From: Paramecium tetraurelia
Lineage: Eukaryota; Ciliophora; Oligohymenophorea; Peniculida; Parameciidae
Reading direction: 5' to 3'
Assembly: GCF_000165425.1 (NCBI RefSeq)
Contig: NW_001799388.1
Location: 186,001 to 250,000, forward strand
DNA length: 64,000 bases
Made by a program: the position numbers and the translations under genes. A model generated the notes under the pieces. The model was not told where the DNA came from and ran no database searches. It was given only the letters and a program-made list of their open reading frames with translations. Below, in pieces: positions 10,285 through 25,968 of this stretch (position 1 is the first letter of the stretch; each line of letters opens with the position of its first letter).

Positions 10285-13200
10285 TCAATTGATTCTGGAG
10301 TCTAGAGCTGTGTGGTCTCTTTCATCAATCACTTGTCTTTGCTAATTATTTTATATTGGCTTTCTCTTTTTATACTTCCAGACACCATACGCCACAATTC
10401 CCATGATGAAGAGTGCTCCTAAACAAATAATTATAATATAATAAAAAGGTAAACCAGTTTAAACTTCTACTTCATTTGACAATTCAACTTATTTCGTTTC
10501 TATACATTATCCTTAAAGCAATGCGTAATTAGATTCACATATCAAACATATATCATTAGATTAACATTCACTGCAATATTCAGGACAAATAAGTACACAA
10601 TCCATATTATCTGAAAGAGTGTACCCAATTTCGCATTCAATTTCGGAACAAGTTTGATTGAGTGAAACTTCGTATCCTAATGTGCATTCGGTACATTAAT
10701 TTGGAATGGTACATGATACACAATTCAATCCACAATCTATTTAGCAGAAGTTATTTTCAACATAGTATCCAGCTTGGCAATTTTAGCAAACAGAGTTGCT
10801 CAAACAAGATAAACAATTCAGTGGACATATTATTGATGTTTGATTATTTTCTACTGTTGGATTTTGTATAATTAAGCTAGAAATATTGAATAATTGTAGA
10901 TAGAAATTGTCTAATGTATTATTACCAGCAGCTGTCCATGTGATGTAAAATTCATCATCATTTAACACCTAAACACCTGGGTTTTTGGGATAAAGTCCTT
11001 TTCTCGTAACCTAAGTTTAATTTGAGATTTGTAGTCCATCACTATCAAATATCTAAAATACAATATCCTTAGATTTCAGAGACTTATCAACTGTCCTCCA
11101 AACAATAATAAATCCATATCCAAATGATGTAACATAGGGATGCTCTTCCCCATAGGAAGGACTAGCGAATAATTTTGCTTCAGACAAAATCTTATCTAAA
11201 TTCATAATCTGATATGATAGAATATATTAAGGAGGAGATATATTTGTGCTAACAGCTTCAAAGACGAAAACAATATATTTATTCTTCAAATTTGTAGATT
11301 TGAATGCTTTAGCCTCACCAACTTCTTTAGGCTCAGTAACGATATCACCTTAGGTTGTAATTTAAGCCAAGAAAGTAGCACCTTCACTTGAAAAGGTAAT
11401 AGATATCAAACCATCCTCATCACTAGATATCATTGGTACTTTAGATATATCTGCATTATCTAAAATCTACATTTATCCAATGGGTGCTAGACTATTACTA
11501 AATGATTATAAGAACATAGTTGCTGTATTTAGAGATTATTCAGCTTGATTGAAGAACCCAATAACAAAATTATTATTTGCAGTTTTTTTGATAATGCAGG
11601 GAGCAGCAATACCATCTAGATTCTATTTGGGTATTTCAGTAACCTAAATTGATTTGGTTAAGGCTTGACCAGCGACATCAAACTTCTTAAGATTCACCTT
11701 CATGTCTCCAACAATTTAATCCACCCATAAAATAACAAAGTCCTTATCAAATGTGGCAATATCTGAAAACAGTGTTTTTGCTGCCTTACCGGTAGATGCA
11801 GATTATAACAATCTTCTATTTCCTAGTTCATCCATGTTAACCTAGGTTTTGGTTCCTATCTTCTGACCACTCTTTTTATACAATTAGAAATACACACCAG
11901 CATTAGGTCCTTCTTCAGACCATAAAGCAATGTAATCTCCATTGGGGAATGTTGCAATTAAAGGCTCAGATATGCTGATTTCACCAATCACATCTTCGAG
12001 CACAACGCATTCAGTTTTTGTTTTACTCCAATAATAAGAATCATCGCATTGTTTACAAACAGGGGGAGCAGTACAAACCAAGCAATTGGGTCCACAAGTT
12101 CCTATGCATTCAGTCATATCTTATTGACTTTAATAAAAGTTTTTAGGACATTATAAGCAATGTTGGAAAGTATTGCATAATGAGCAGCTTTCTTTGCATA
12201 TATTCTTTTCGCATTGATTATTTGATCTTATTGAATAACCTTCTTTGCAAGATGAGCATATTGTTGGTGAACTGCAAACCAAACAGGTATCAGGACATTA
12301 TGGCTCACATTTATAGGTATTTGGATTCAAAGCATAATTAGTGATACACGTTTAACATGTATATTCATTTGAACAAGTTGCACATTCTGCTAAGCAAATC
12401 AGAGTTGGAGAAGGTAGCAATTAATTTTGATCTGTAATTCTCAAATAATAATATTAATATTTAATTTATAAACTGACTGTTGTATAAGAGGATAGCCATT
12501 GTATAGCTATTTAGTTAGTGTTAATGACTTTTGCATAGTATAATTTAATGTTATTACTTATGGTGTTCAATTATTTGGTTTAAGATATAAATATTCCAGA
12601 TTCTTCATAAAATGAGATACTCAATTATGAATAGGTGATAGAGATGAAGTTATTCCATATTATAGCAAATCTGCCCTGTAAGATAATGATTTGAGGGTTC
12701 TCCAATTTTCCATTTGAATCAGCAACCACTTGGTAATCTGTGATTCTTTGAAGGTCACTATTAAGTAGAGTATAATAGATTTGACTCTTCGAAGTCAGGG
12801 ATTAGGTTGATCCTGTTTTCCAGGTTAATACAAAGTTAGTATTCTTGAGTTTTCTTATGGTAAAGGATTCTATAAAAATGGTGTACTAGAGAGTAAATTA
12901 GTTTTCTGTTATTTTAACATCCTTGAAATCTAGGTTGTAATTGTATAGTCTCATTAAGTAGTTTTAATTAATTTCAATGATAACAATGGAGTCCAAATTG
13001 AAACAAATTTGTCCATATCTTAATTACCTTTTCATTTCCAAAAGTCTATTAGGACTTGTAATTCTTAAGTAATTTTTGGTTATTTTATATTCGAATACTT
13101 CATATTTCATAAAATCTGAGATTCGTGAATAAACAACCTAATATTGGGTATTTTGATAATATAAATATAGAACAAAATCGTTGTATGCATTTTGATAGAC

Positions 13201-16200
13201 AGAATCATAAGGAATAGTGTCAATCTATATTTCTGTATCAACAACTACCAAATCATAACTAATCGTTATTAATTTAATCATTAAGTATTCTTTTTCTATC
13301 ATTTCTACCCAATATACTTGTATTGAATTGTCTTCTCTTACTAAAACATTAGATTGTAAGACTTAAGATTTTAAGGATATTAATTTTATTGAATGTGAGA
13401 AATCATGTTGATTTGTATTTGCAATTAATTGTAGATTGATGTTTAAGAAATAAGAATCCCCTTAAAATGTGACTGTTCCAGAATATATCAATACATCACT
13501 ATCTCCGATTGTTATACTTGATGAAAAACTTGGTAATTCATCAAATGGAGTACTTAAGATAGGATCTTCAGGTAATAGATTAGAAGTGATTGTAGAACAT
13601 AGACCTGATGGATCAAGTTTAAATCCATCTTTGCATAAGTCACAGAAATTAGGTTTTGAACACTTACTGCAATTTGAAGGACATTGAGGTACACAAAATC
13701 CTTCTATTAATTGATATTGATCTGAACATTTAATGCAACTTGTTGATGAAGAACAACTTCTACATTTATTTGAGCACACTGGACTATCTATCAATTCTTT
13801 TAATCCATTGGATCCGAATTTCATCATAAAGATACCTTTATTCTCATCTCCTATTGGTTTCAATCCATCCCAAATAATTAAAAATTTATCATTATTTAGA
13901 ACTGAAATTTATGGATATTCAGGTTGAATTGTTATTACATTAACTTCAAAAGATGGGCCTGAAGGAACTCCATTGATATCAAATATCTATGCTCTTAATT
14001 TTCTCTATCTTGATGTTCCTCTATAGTAATTTTACCAAACAATAACAAAACCATTTGAAGTTGCTGCAATATCTGGATTAATTGCATCGGTATTCAAATA
14101 TTCCACTTCCAAAATTGATCCTAATAAGTTAAGATTAGTGTCAAAAAGTGAGTATTTAATCTTCTCTGATTCTCTCCAACAAAGGACATATTCTTATCTT
14201 GCATTAGATGTGATACTAGGTGAAGCTATCCAAAATATTGGATGAGTTACACTTGCTAACTCTAAACCTTCGAAATCATAAACGGTTGCAGCTAATTGAT
14301 TAGAACGTCTATACACAACAACAAAGTTGAGTCCATTAGAATTAATAACAATTTCATTGTTGAATTAAATATCTGTAATTTGATTTTATCTTCTCAATAC
14401 TCCATCGTTATTAAACAATGATACAAATATAAAATCTTTATAGTCTTTATTATTGACCCATGCAATCACAAATTCATTATTACTCAATCCTTGAACTACT
14501 AATGGTCGATCATAATACTAATAGTAATCGAGAGCCAAATAATCAATAAATGTTGGTGTTCCTATTCTATTAAGTTCTTAATCAAATATCTAGAAATAAA
14601 GTTCAGATTCAAGACTGATATCTCCATCTGCCCAAACTATAATAACATTATTATTAGGTAAAATGGTGACGTCAGGCAAAAATTAGGAGTTCTTTGTATT
14701 AACATTCACTCGAATAATCTAATCGACTGGAACTCCTTCTGGACTAATCAACTATGCATAAACTCCAAAACCACTTCCATCTTATAATTTACTCTACCAA
14801 ACAATAACACAACCACCATTCAAGAAAGAAGCTACTCGAGGTAAATCCTCAGCATAATCGAATGTACTATCTAATTAAGTTTCAATAGGTTATCCAGCTA
14901 AGCTTACACAATTGAAAGAATCATCAATGTAATAATCTGGTAAACAAATATCACATGATAATGGCTATGTACAACTCTTACAATTGGATGAGCATATGGG
15001 TACACATTATTGCTGCGCCAATTAATAATTATCTATACATCCTTAACACTTACTAATAGCAGTACATGATGTGCAAATAGGTAGACATTAAAATTCTTAG
15101 AATTTCAGTCTCTCGCTATTTTAACCAAATCTTGAAATCATTACCTTACCTTTATTAGCATTATTTTCACCTTATTCCAACCAACTAAATAATAAATTGT
15201 TATTCTGTTAAATTATGTAGCTGAATGAACCTTAAATCAAAGATGTAGGAGCTATCAAACCTTAAAACAAATCTACTTTCATCTAGTAATCGTATACGAC
15301 TAATTTATATCTCTTTGAATAGTCAAATTACTAGGAATATATGTAGCATATTTAAGAATAGTCAATTCTAATTATTTTGAAATTTGATTGAAATTTATCA
15401 ATCATTAGGATATCTCCAAATTGTAATAAGTCCAATTAGGTTGATAACCTTATCAAATGATTAAATTCTAGCATAATAAAGATCTCCTTTTAGAATTTAT
15501 TCATTGATCCGTAACTCAAATAAGATGGTATAAAGTCTTTTAGATTTCTTTCATTTTAAATTTACCCTTAGAAATTGTATGTTTAAATCCATGTTTCTAT
15601 AGAATTGTCATCAAAAAGCAACACATAAATATAGTCATCTATTATAATATCACTAATTCTAAATTTAAGGCAACTATTAGATTCATCCAAAAACAAATTT
15701 TATACTTTTTTATCTTTATTTTTAAATATTATTGATGGTACTTACTAGTTGCCTTACAAATCCAAAAGAATTAATTCTTGAGTATTGCAAACAACCAATC
15801 GAGGATTTTGAGCAAATTAATCAATAATTGATTTTCTATCACCAGCTAAAAGTAATATAATACCACCATAATAAGTGTAGAGTTTCATTTTAGATAATTA
15901 TAAGTAAAGATATTCTGACTTTAAGAACTCGTCTAGCTTAATTATAACAGTATTCTATTCAAACTTATCATTAAATTAGAGAATGATTTTTTAATCAGGA
16001 TTTGCTAACAAAACTACAAGTTGATTTGTTTCCTTGTGATATGCCGCTTAAAATGCATCGTAAGTAGGAAATTATAAGTTCATAATGGATTTAGAATCTA
16101 TTATAATACTACCATCAGAAGTGAAAGTCTATACAAATAGCTAACTTGAATTATAATTTAACCATAGATGTATAATTTCACCATAAACATTTTCAATAAT

Positions 16201-19200
16201 CAATGTAGTAGATTGAATATTTTCTTAAAGTACAAATTCATAATTTTGAGTATTATCAATCTCTTTACAACCCAAACCCATTTCATCTAAGTAGTATCTA
16301 TCGTTACAAATATTACAGCGGTCTGACCAATAAGAGCATGAAGAACAATTAGGAATTAAACATATTGGTTGACATTAATTACTACTATTTAACATAAATC
16401 CATCAAAGCATGCATCACAAGATTATTAAATTGTACATCTTTTACATGATTATGGACATAAAATAGAATTGAATGGTTGGATAACCCCATTTCTATTTAA
16501 TTTTTAAGCATAAATTGAATTTTATTCATTCCATGTTACTATAATAGATCCATCTTATAATGGTGTAATGTTAGAATTTTATGGGTATTTGGTTTAAAAA
16601 CTTATAGGTATGAATCCAGATTATTGATTGCCTTGTAAATCAAAATAAACTACTCTGACATCAATATATCTTGAATTAATTTCATTTAATCCACCAAATG
16701 AGATCGCAAAACCATTTGGAATGGCTGCAACATCTGGTTTAAATTCTTTCACGTAATCTAGACCAAAATAGTTGTATTTTATGGATTTAAGATAAGGATC
16801 AATTATGGTATAAACAATTGAATGTCTTTAATAGCTTGGAATTTCTTTGAAATTTGATAATTTTGAATTTGGCTCTAATTTTTAAACCCAAACTAAAACA
16901 ACATTTCCATTTTCTATTTTAGTAATTGATGGCTGCTATCCTAAATATGATTCCAATTCATATGTAGATTAATAAGATAAGCTAGAATCATAAACTTACA
17001 AGACTATTCTGCCAAATTATTAAAATGCGATGAAAATGAAATCTGTAGTTGAAACGATTGAAGGTTCTTTTTTGAGCAAATACTCAAAAAATTAAGGTGT
17101 TTATTCCCAATAACTTAACCACCACCAATAATCTTATTAAAAGAAACCAACATATGAAAACTATAATTCATTCATATTTTAGTCGAATTTCTTAATATAG
17201 ATATCATTGTTTCCAAATAATAAAATTGCTACCTCATCATTATTCAGATATTCAACCGTAGCAAATTTCAAGTTTTTCCATTCTTTCATTTCCTCATATA
17301 CTATAAATTCAGTTCCAACTTTTTACAATGTTTTATCATATTTTTATGCTTTGACTTAGGTACTACCACTTACAAAGTCGACCCAAACAATCAGTATTTC
17401 ATCTAAACTTGAAGTAGAGTAATCAAAATATCCGATATTCACACTTTAAGCTAGGACTATAAGATCACTATTATTCTCACCTCCTGAAGTGTGTAATTAA
17501 CCATGCAACACCATTTAATTTTTCAAAATTTATAGTGTAACAACTAATATTGTTCCATCACTTAAAGCTTTGACTCTTGGTAAGATGTATTCTCTTTCCA
17601 AAGAGGAACCTAGTTACTTTTCCACTATAATATTTGGGTCTGATTGCACACATTCTTAATTATCTTTGATTCGAAATCCAGACTCGCATTGATTGCAAAA
17701 TTATTATTTAGTTCCAGATTTATCACAAGATTGACAATGATCAAATTCACATATTAATTGACATTAATATTAATCATCTATGTAATAATTAGAATCACAA
17801 AGTAGGCATTATTAAATAGAAGTTTTAGAACTAATGCATCTTAAGCAATTTTAACCACAAATTTCTTCCCAAGTTTTTATTTAGTTACATTTATAATCGA
17901 GCCTTTCCAATAGTACAAATAAATTATTATATTACATACCTTAGATATCTAATCTTATTATAGACATCAATAAAATTTTATTATTAAGGTATTTTTTTAT
18001 TATTCCTTATTACATTGCATCCTAATACCACCACCTGTTATTGGATAAAAATTTAACTTCTTTCACTGCTGAGAGTTTTTCCATATTAAAATTAAATGGA
18101 AATAGTTTTAAAGTTTTATAGTTATAATAATATCTGGAAATGTCTGCGTAATATTAAAGAACAAATGACCTATCTAATTGAAGGATTTAAATTAAATTAG
18201 AATTCCAACACGAAAAGCAACAACCTGCACATTCAGAGCTCCATTAAGAGTATAATTAATTTTGAGATATCACTTAATGCTTTATCAATTAAAATTCTTT
18301 ATCAAAGTCAAATTTTATGATTCCAGTCGGAAAATAACTAAATATGATATACTCATCATTATTAGTTTGATATATCTGACTTCTCTATTGACTCCACCAA
18401 TAATAAACAATGTCACTAACTTGCTGATAGGCTAAATTCATATCGATAAACTTAGTTGAAGTTGAATAATCATATTTATCGACTAGAATAACTTAAATTA
18501 TGCTTTATTATGAATCCCACCAATAATATTGTTAATAATTGCTAGTGACTACTAAATGAGTCTCAGTTTCTAGTACAGAAACTTAATTATTATTAAGCGA
18601 CAAGTCCCAATAATAGTCATTATAAACTTTATTTATATTCAAAGGAATATCATTACTTATCTATTAGCCTTTATTATTATATACTCTGAATAATATTTTT
18701 GGACTACTAAATTATTAACCATTATTATCATTCATGTAAGTTACAGCAAATCCTCCGCCTGATAAAGACTTTATTGATAATATATTATTAATATAAGAGG
18801 GCAAATTCCACCAGTAATAATAGTTCCACAATGCAATTGTGACAATATGTTAGCTTTATATTTCCCTACCATTTTAATCATAAATGTGTAACCAAATATT
18901 ATTATTAGAATTCATATTAAAAGATCTGTTTACTATTGCAAAATTACCATTCGACAAAGAAGTAATTCTCATAATTGATTAATCTCCATCTCCACCAGGA
19001 ATGTATTATTCTTCAATTATTACTTCTCCTTAATTATCGATAATCTTAAAATACATTTGTTTACCGTCTTAATAATATATAATGACAATATTTCCATTCT
19101 AAAGAGTTATGAAGTCCTAAATTTAGATATTTTTATCTTCTTGTCCAATTTTATAAAGTACTTGATTTTCGCTAATGATTATTTTATCACATTCGCCTTT

Positions 19201-22200
19201 CTAATTCAAAGTATATCCATTTTAACATTACCTACATACTCCAATCGCCGTCATCCACTCAAAAGGGCATTCTATACAATTTGATGGACATTTAATTTAA
19301 CAAATAGATTTTGTAGAATCAAAATAAAATCCTTCATTGCAGGATTCACACAAATTTTATTTGCTGCATTTATTACAATTAGTTTAACATATAACATTTG
19401 AGATTTTTAATATATTTCCACTTGTATCTAATCTTTTAGCATATAATCCAAAGTCACTGGCATCCCTGTCACTTTTAATATAATAATCTCCCTTTTCAAA
19501 TAAGTTTTGACTCCAAGTTACAACATATTAATAATTTCCAATATATGAAATTTTAATATTTTCAATTTATCCATTATAATCATTTAGTTACTTAATTTAG
19601 CTTGTTGATGAAACCAGATAATTATCAAAATATTAAATTTAAATACTTGAAGTCTCAAAGCGAATATTTCTTTTTGTATACTAAAATCCTAAGACAATAC
19701 CCCCATCAACCTAGCAAAGAGACACTTAATTAACATAAGAATCCGGAGTAATAATAACTTAATCACCAACCTCTTAGAGATTCTAATCAAATCTCTATAT
19801 TGCAACATTATCATAATTTGACCATGCTATAACTAATTAATTTAACTCATTTTTTGTTATGCTATAATAATCATATTATGTATCGAATACTCTTCCATTA
19901 ATTATATCACCTTCTACGCTAAATGTTCTAAGTTCCATCTATCTATTTTAATTCTTCCAAAGTACATAAAGTATGCTATCTATTTAAGTCATTCCAACTT
20001 AGAAATTATAGTTATAGGTTTAACCAATTAATATGGATTTAAACTCCATAAGATTTTCATCAAACAATTTCAATCTAAGATCATAATAATAGTCTTTAAA
20101 TGAACCAAATCCTAAAAGAACAGCTAAATTCTTATTTGATAATTGCAAAATTCGATATTCAACCTATTAATAAATGATATTATTATTAAATAATAAATCG
20201 TTTGTTACTGAATCATATAACACAATTTCATTTCCAATTCTTTCAAAATTAATTGAAAATTTCTACATCAAAACTCTTAAAACATTTGATGGATTACTAT
20301 CTTTCCAAATTACAATGAATTCATTATTTTATAGCGCAGCTACATTTGGATTCTCTTAAGCTCCTATGGCGTCTTTAGTAATTAAAGTTTCTGCTCCTAC
20401 TTTCGAAAATGAAGTGTCAAATAATTGCATATAAATTGAAACACCATTGAAATTTTAATTTTAATCTCTGCTAGTCCATACAACAATAGAATTTTTATTT
20501 GATAAAGTTGCTATATTTTATAATTTTTGATAACCAAATTAATTTGTAGTAATCAATTATTAAGTTAATTCAGGATCTAAGGGTATGCATTCGTGATATT
20601 TATTCAATTAATATCCTTAACTACATATGATTTTATCACCTGTATCACAATAATCTGAATTAACTGGACAAATTTTAATACATTGTTATTAGTTATAAAC
20701 CTAATACCCATCTTAACATTTTAAACAAGAATGATTATTATTACAGTCTTAACAATATTAAGGACAAACAACCTATTATAGTTTCATCTGATTTCCTAGA
20801 TTATCAGTTCTCATCATGAATATTGTTGAATGCCCCCAAGAATTTAATCCAACATCTACAAGAATATAATCCTAATGTTATAGTTATTCAATTTAAAATT
20901 AATAATGTTCATAAGCATAGGATTTCATTTAGGAATAAAAAGACAGACTCCAATGATGATAATCGTCAAATTTATCTACCATTATCTTTTTTTAAGTTTA
21001 ATTAAAATATTATGATGATTTCGAGAAAACAGTAAAAGCAGTAGATTCAGTATTACCAATTAAAATAGGATTTTCTAATTATTCCATAATATAATGTTAT
21101 ATCTTAAAATTATCTGCAATTTTATTTAGATTACTATCAATAAATCCTAACATTATTTGCTTCACATATTCATTATTTTCTAGGATTGATTCACTCCATG
21201 CTAAGACGATATTTCCATTTGTATTTATGACATGAGTTGGAGTATAGATACTATTACCACTGTAATATAATTAAGACTTTTATTCTCCAACATCCTTTTC
21301 TACTCTTAAGGCTTTCAATTTTGTTTCTTCTTATACATATAATATTATGAAAATTTAAGGATTAAAAACTATGATATCCAAATTATTAACAATAGTATTA
21401 TCTTCAATAATTTGTGGATTTTTTATTACTAACGTATCAATTTCATAAATAGTATAGTATCCTTTTGTTTATGAATCTTTATATACAACATATGCAATAA
21501 TTAATCTATTATCTTATCTTCTTAAAACAACTGGCTTTTATTTTTATAAACTTGGTAATTTTACAGTATCTATAGTTATCTCAGTAATTTATTCTTATAA
21601 ATCTTTATTATATATCTAAAGGGCTAATCTACATTAGATATTACAATCTCCCTCAAACCATACTACAGCAAATGAATCATTAGTCAACGTTACAGTTTGT
21701 GCATATTGTCTATCATTTTAGGAAAATATCTATTTTACATCTCCTTGTTTTTACTTATTGCTATCATAAAATTAAAAATGTAAAGTTTAAACTAAATTTA
21801 CTTTATTATTCCATACAACAACAAAACTAGTATCAGAAAAAGCACTTATTGCAACCTTAGTAAGTTTGTAATCTTCTATAGATGCTATGTCATGTTCATC
21901 TACCAAAGTTTAATCCTATTAGCAATTTTATCCATTCAAGTAATATCCAGAATTACAGATATCGCAGGCATCTTTAGACCTACATTAGAAACAACCTTAT
22001 TAACAAATTACTTGGCATTTATTCCCATTCAAATAATAATTTTCAGAACATCTTGAACATTATGTGGTTGTCATGCATGTATCGCAATTGGCCATACATT
22101 TTATAGAATTCAGTGGTATTGGTTTTAAGTGCTTATTATATTAAACTGCATAAATGGTATCTTATGTAGCTTTATCTTACCATGTTATGATGATATTTCC

Positions 22201-25200
22201 ATTTTCTGATAATCCAATTTTAGGATTACTAGGTAGGTTACTAAATGTGGGAATTTACACTGTTTAAATTTGCAATCCTTACTTTGAGAATTATTCTAAA
22301 AATAGGTTACTTTACTTCTTATCTTAATCATATCCAACCCAAATTACGAATATATCATCTTAAACTGAAGCTACATCAATTTGATCAAAACTAATTATTT
22401 ATGATCTTTTAGTGCTATAAATTAAAGAATTATATTAAAAGAATGCTAATTCAAAGCTGTTCTCATATTTTATAATCTGCATTTTAGTTTGAGATGATAC
22501 TATTATATATTAACTATCCTAAGCTACTTCATTGATTCCATCTACATAAAGGTTATATTTTATTTAGGCAAACATGCTGATTGCTGAATTAAATCCATAT
22601 TAATTAATTTAAAATCTTTAATATTGCAAATAAATATAATTTACATCAACTTATATTTTTAGATTTCTTACTCTTTGATCATAAACATGATGTTCATTAA
22701 AAATTTCTTCTTTAATGTCATTGGATTATTAAATAAATATTAATCGTTTCAAATATATCTTGAATACATTAACAGAATCAGTGGTTTCATATACAATAAA
22801 AATATTATAATTGCTATTTATTTCAATGTCATATTCTAATTAATTTCTAAAAGAGTCATAAAAAAGGGAATTCCAAACCACAGTTCTCCACCCCATAACA
22901 AAATTTCCATTTTAATCAAGAATTGCTAATATGATTGAAGTATTTTATCTAGCTGATAAAATGAAATATTCACCAAAAGTCTTGACTTTAGCCAAATCTA
23001 TTTAATCAGAGGAAAATATGTCATTTTTTATTTAAACCCCATGAGAATCAAATACCTTATAAAATGAAATTTATCGATTTCTCGCTGGATCATATTCCAT
23101 CCAAGTTATAATAATATTCCCATTTTTACCAACAGCAATTTATGGTTAGGATTCGCTTTTATTTAAGTTATTTAAGATTTAAAAATAAGAATTTTATTAA
23201 GCTTAAATGCATTGTCTATTATTATTTAGTTAATATCCCTCTTAACAGATCTCACAATAATTTTCTACTTCACAATAAGAACAATTGTCCTAACAGATCA
23301 ATTAACACTTATTTTGACTATCCAACTAGTAGTTATCCTTACATTAAACACAAATCAAGTCATCATCACATGATGAACATGTTTCGTCACATATTTTAAC
23401 AAGCCCAATCAATTAATCATCTTTTATAGAAATTTGTTGAATATATACTTGATTAGTTGCAATATTTGCAGTATTCTTAAATGCTATCATAGAAATGAAT
23501 AAATAATTTAGATTAAAACTTTCTATTTCATAAAATCCAGGTTGAATTGAGTTTTAATTTAATATTTTTTAGGTTTTGATGAGCCCATTTTCTTAGTGTA
23601 AATAATTTAGGGTTTTAAAATTACCATCTAAATGATATTCCACATACAATAATACAAAACTATTAGAATCCAATGCTTTCAATTAAGGATTCCCTTAATT
23701 TTAATTAATCTATGAATAGTACAATACTTCCTCATTCCATCTAAAAACATATATCTTATTATTTAAATCTTATAACGCTATCAGTATTTAGCTTGTTGAT
23801 GGAACAAATGAAATTGATGGATTTTATAGATATCTACAATTCCAATAAGTCTAAAAATTTTAATAATTCTAACTAATTATTTTTCCAAATTAATCTAATA
23901 TAAATAATACTGAATCGCATTCTCTTGACAATAAAACATAAATTAATCCGAAATCATTTACTACAGCATCAAAAATTTTCTTTCTCTTGAAATAATTAAT
24001 ATTTCCAGGATTAGTTTCTCCATAAAAGTTTTAATTTATTAGTTGTCCATTATAATCATAAGTATATGATAAAATTCTTTGATAATAATTATTATTAAAC
24101 CCTCCTTATATAAAAACAGTAAATCCTAGATTTGTACCTAGTACTTTAATGAAACTCTATTCTTGTGTAATTAAGTAGATACTCTCATTTTCATAAAAGA
24201 ATAATTAAGTTGATTTGATTTATTGTAAATCTGATATTTGAAGTTAATCATAGGTTATTCCTATCTTACCTGAAACGTATTTCAACAAGAATAAATGTAG
24301 TACATTTTCTTGATAGAATAAATCAAAATCAATGACATCTACACTATCTAATAATTATTATAAAATTGTTTCACCAATTGTATTCAAAACTTTCAATTAT
24401 AAGAATTACTGACTTTAGTTGTCTTCTTAATAAATTATTACAACTTTTCTATCTGGCAACATAGTGAATTTTACATTTTTTTTAAATGTTGTTTCAGAAA
24501 GACTAACTCTGAATTCACCATTCTGTTAATTGTTATTATTTTAGACACATAAAAATTTATTTGTTAATATGTATCCATCTTGACATATTTCGCATGAAAT
24601 TGAATTTGAGCATTTCTAGCAATCTTAAATACATTAGGGCTAACAGTCATTGTTCACTAAAGAGTAATTCAAGTTACATTATGTACATACATCATTCTAA
24701 CATGTATTACAATTAATTCCACAATCTTCAATATTTAATTATAAGTTTAATTCTGACAAGTATAAATTCTATTTGTATTAAGGTATTAATGTTTCTGGTT
24801 ACCCGTCTATCCATTATACAAAAATAGAATATCTACCTGTTCTTTAGATTGAATATCGATAGATATTTAAGTCTTCATAATTAATAATTCTTTATTAGAT
24901 AAGTTCTAAATTTATATTTTTTAAATGAACTAAATTAAACTAATAATTATATCTGTTAATTCCTACTATAACAAATGAATCCTCCAATGCTTGCAATTCT
25001 ATCAATTCATTCTAAAAATTGAATTAATTTTCCCAAGAAGGTTAACCTGGAATTGTCGTGTAAGAATATGAATAAGAGTCTTAATTGTTATTGAGAATGT
25101 CAGAAAATCTTTGATCATATACATACACAGTTATCCAATTATAAGAGGGTTGAACGACAATAAAATTATTATTAGAAAGGGCTGTAATCTTTGGTTAAAA

Positions 25201-25968
25201 GCTTAGTTCAGAATTATAATTATAATGAAACAATTTAAAAGTTCTTTAAATTTATCCAGTATAATTTAAAATTGTGGCTTAATTATTTGGTGTCCCATCA
25301 ATCTTTTATATTAATACAATAACATCAAGTTAATTTATAGCAATGGATATTTCCTTAGAAAAGATCAAACTGATATCAGTAGTTCTGCTGTTGTCTTAAT
25401 AATCGAATATCAATCCATTCCATATTTTCGATTAATTAGGACCTTTGTACAATACTAATAATTTAGTTTCTTTAATATATTATAGATAATGGAATTCTGA
25501 TACAAAATCCCAATGAACTTCCAAATGAATGTCATTTATCTCTTGTTTTTAAGTTATCGGATCCAAATCAAAATTAATTATTTAAATATATAGTCTTGTA
25601 ATTCCACTTTGCTTTTAAATCCATCCTAGAGCAAATCCAATATTCCCTATTAAAGCCACTTTTGGTCTTATGCATTCTGAATTTGAATCACCAAATTTTA
25701 GTTCTTTTCCAACCTTTTTTTCATCTCTTGTATATTTTTATAAAATAAATGATTTATATTCATTTTCATCCACAAGGGATTACAAAAACAATATTTATTT
25801 GTTGGGTAAAACAATAGTTTGCATGTTTTATTCCACTTAGGTAGAAAATTAGTCAAATTGCCATCTTGTGCTTGACTGACTAGATTCAGCTAAAATCCTC
25901 TGATCCCCTTCTACTAAGCGGCAACCCAATATTAAAAGACAGGCGTAAAATATGAAGCTAACGCGCAT
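10285..25968 (-). CDS. Giant modular cysteine-rich surface protein, about 5,230 residues
   Basis: A single frame of 15,684 nt from ATG (complement of 25966-25968) to TGA (complement of 10285-10287). I split the region into codons from the stop to about 25,440 and saw no in-frame TGA; no intron is needed. It starts with a signal peptide (MRVSFIFYACLLILGCRLVEG-like) and ends with one membrane segment (FYYIIIICLGALFIMGIVAY) followed by a basic stop-transfer and a 30-residue cytoplasmic tail. The ectodomain alternates about 350-400-residue beta-rich units (motifs such as GFVIVWQNYYRG and ALWSEEGPNAGVYF) with CxxC clusters (CRSCSSSTSCIKC, CSKCSKPNFCDLC). Eleven clusters are centred near 24640, 23300, 22020, 20680, 19320, 17760, 16370, 15000, 13680, 12200 and 10700. 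A large cell-surface or coat protein is the natural reading; no function is established. Confidence 0.9.

Noticed and set aside
17880-17970. Apparent second gene start inside the giant gene (MSIIRLDIQ with signal-like context)
   Set aside because: The frame upstream continues without a stop in the same phase and the ATG is internal; no promoter-like gap exists.
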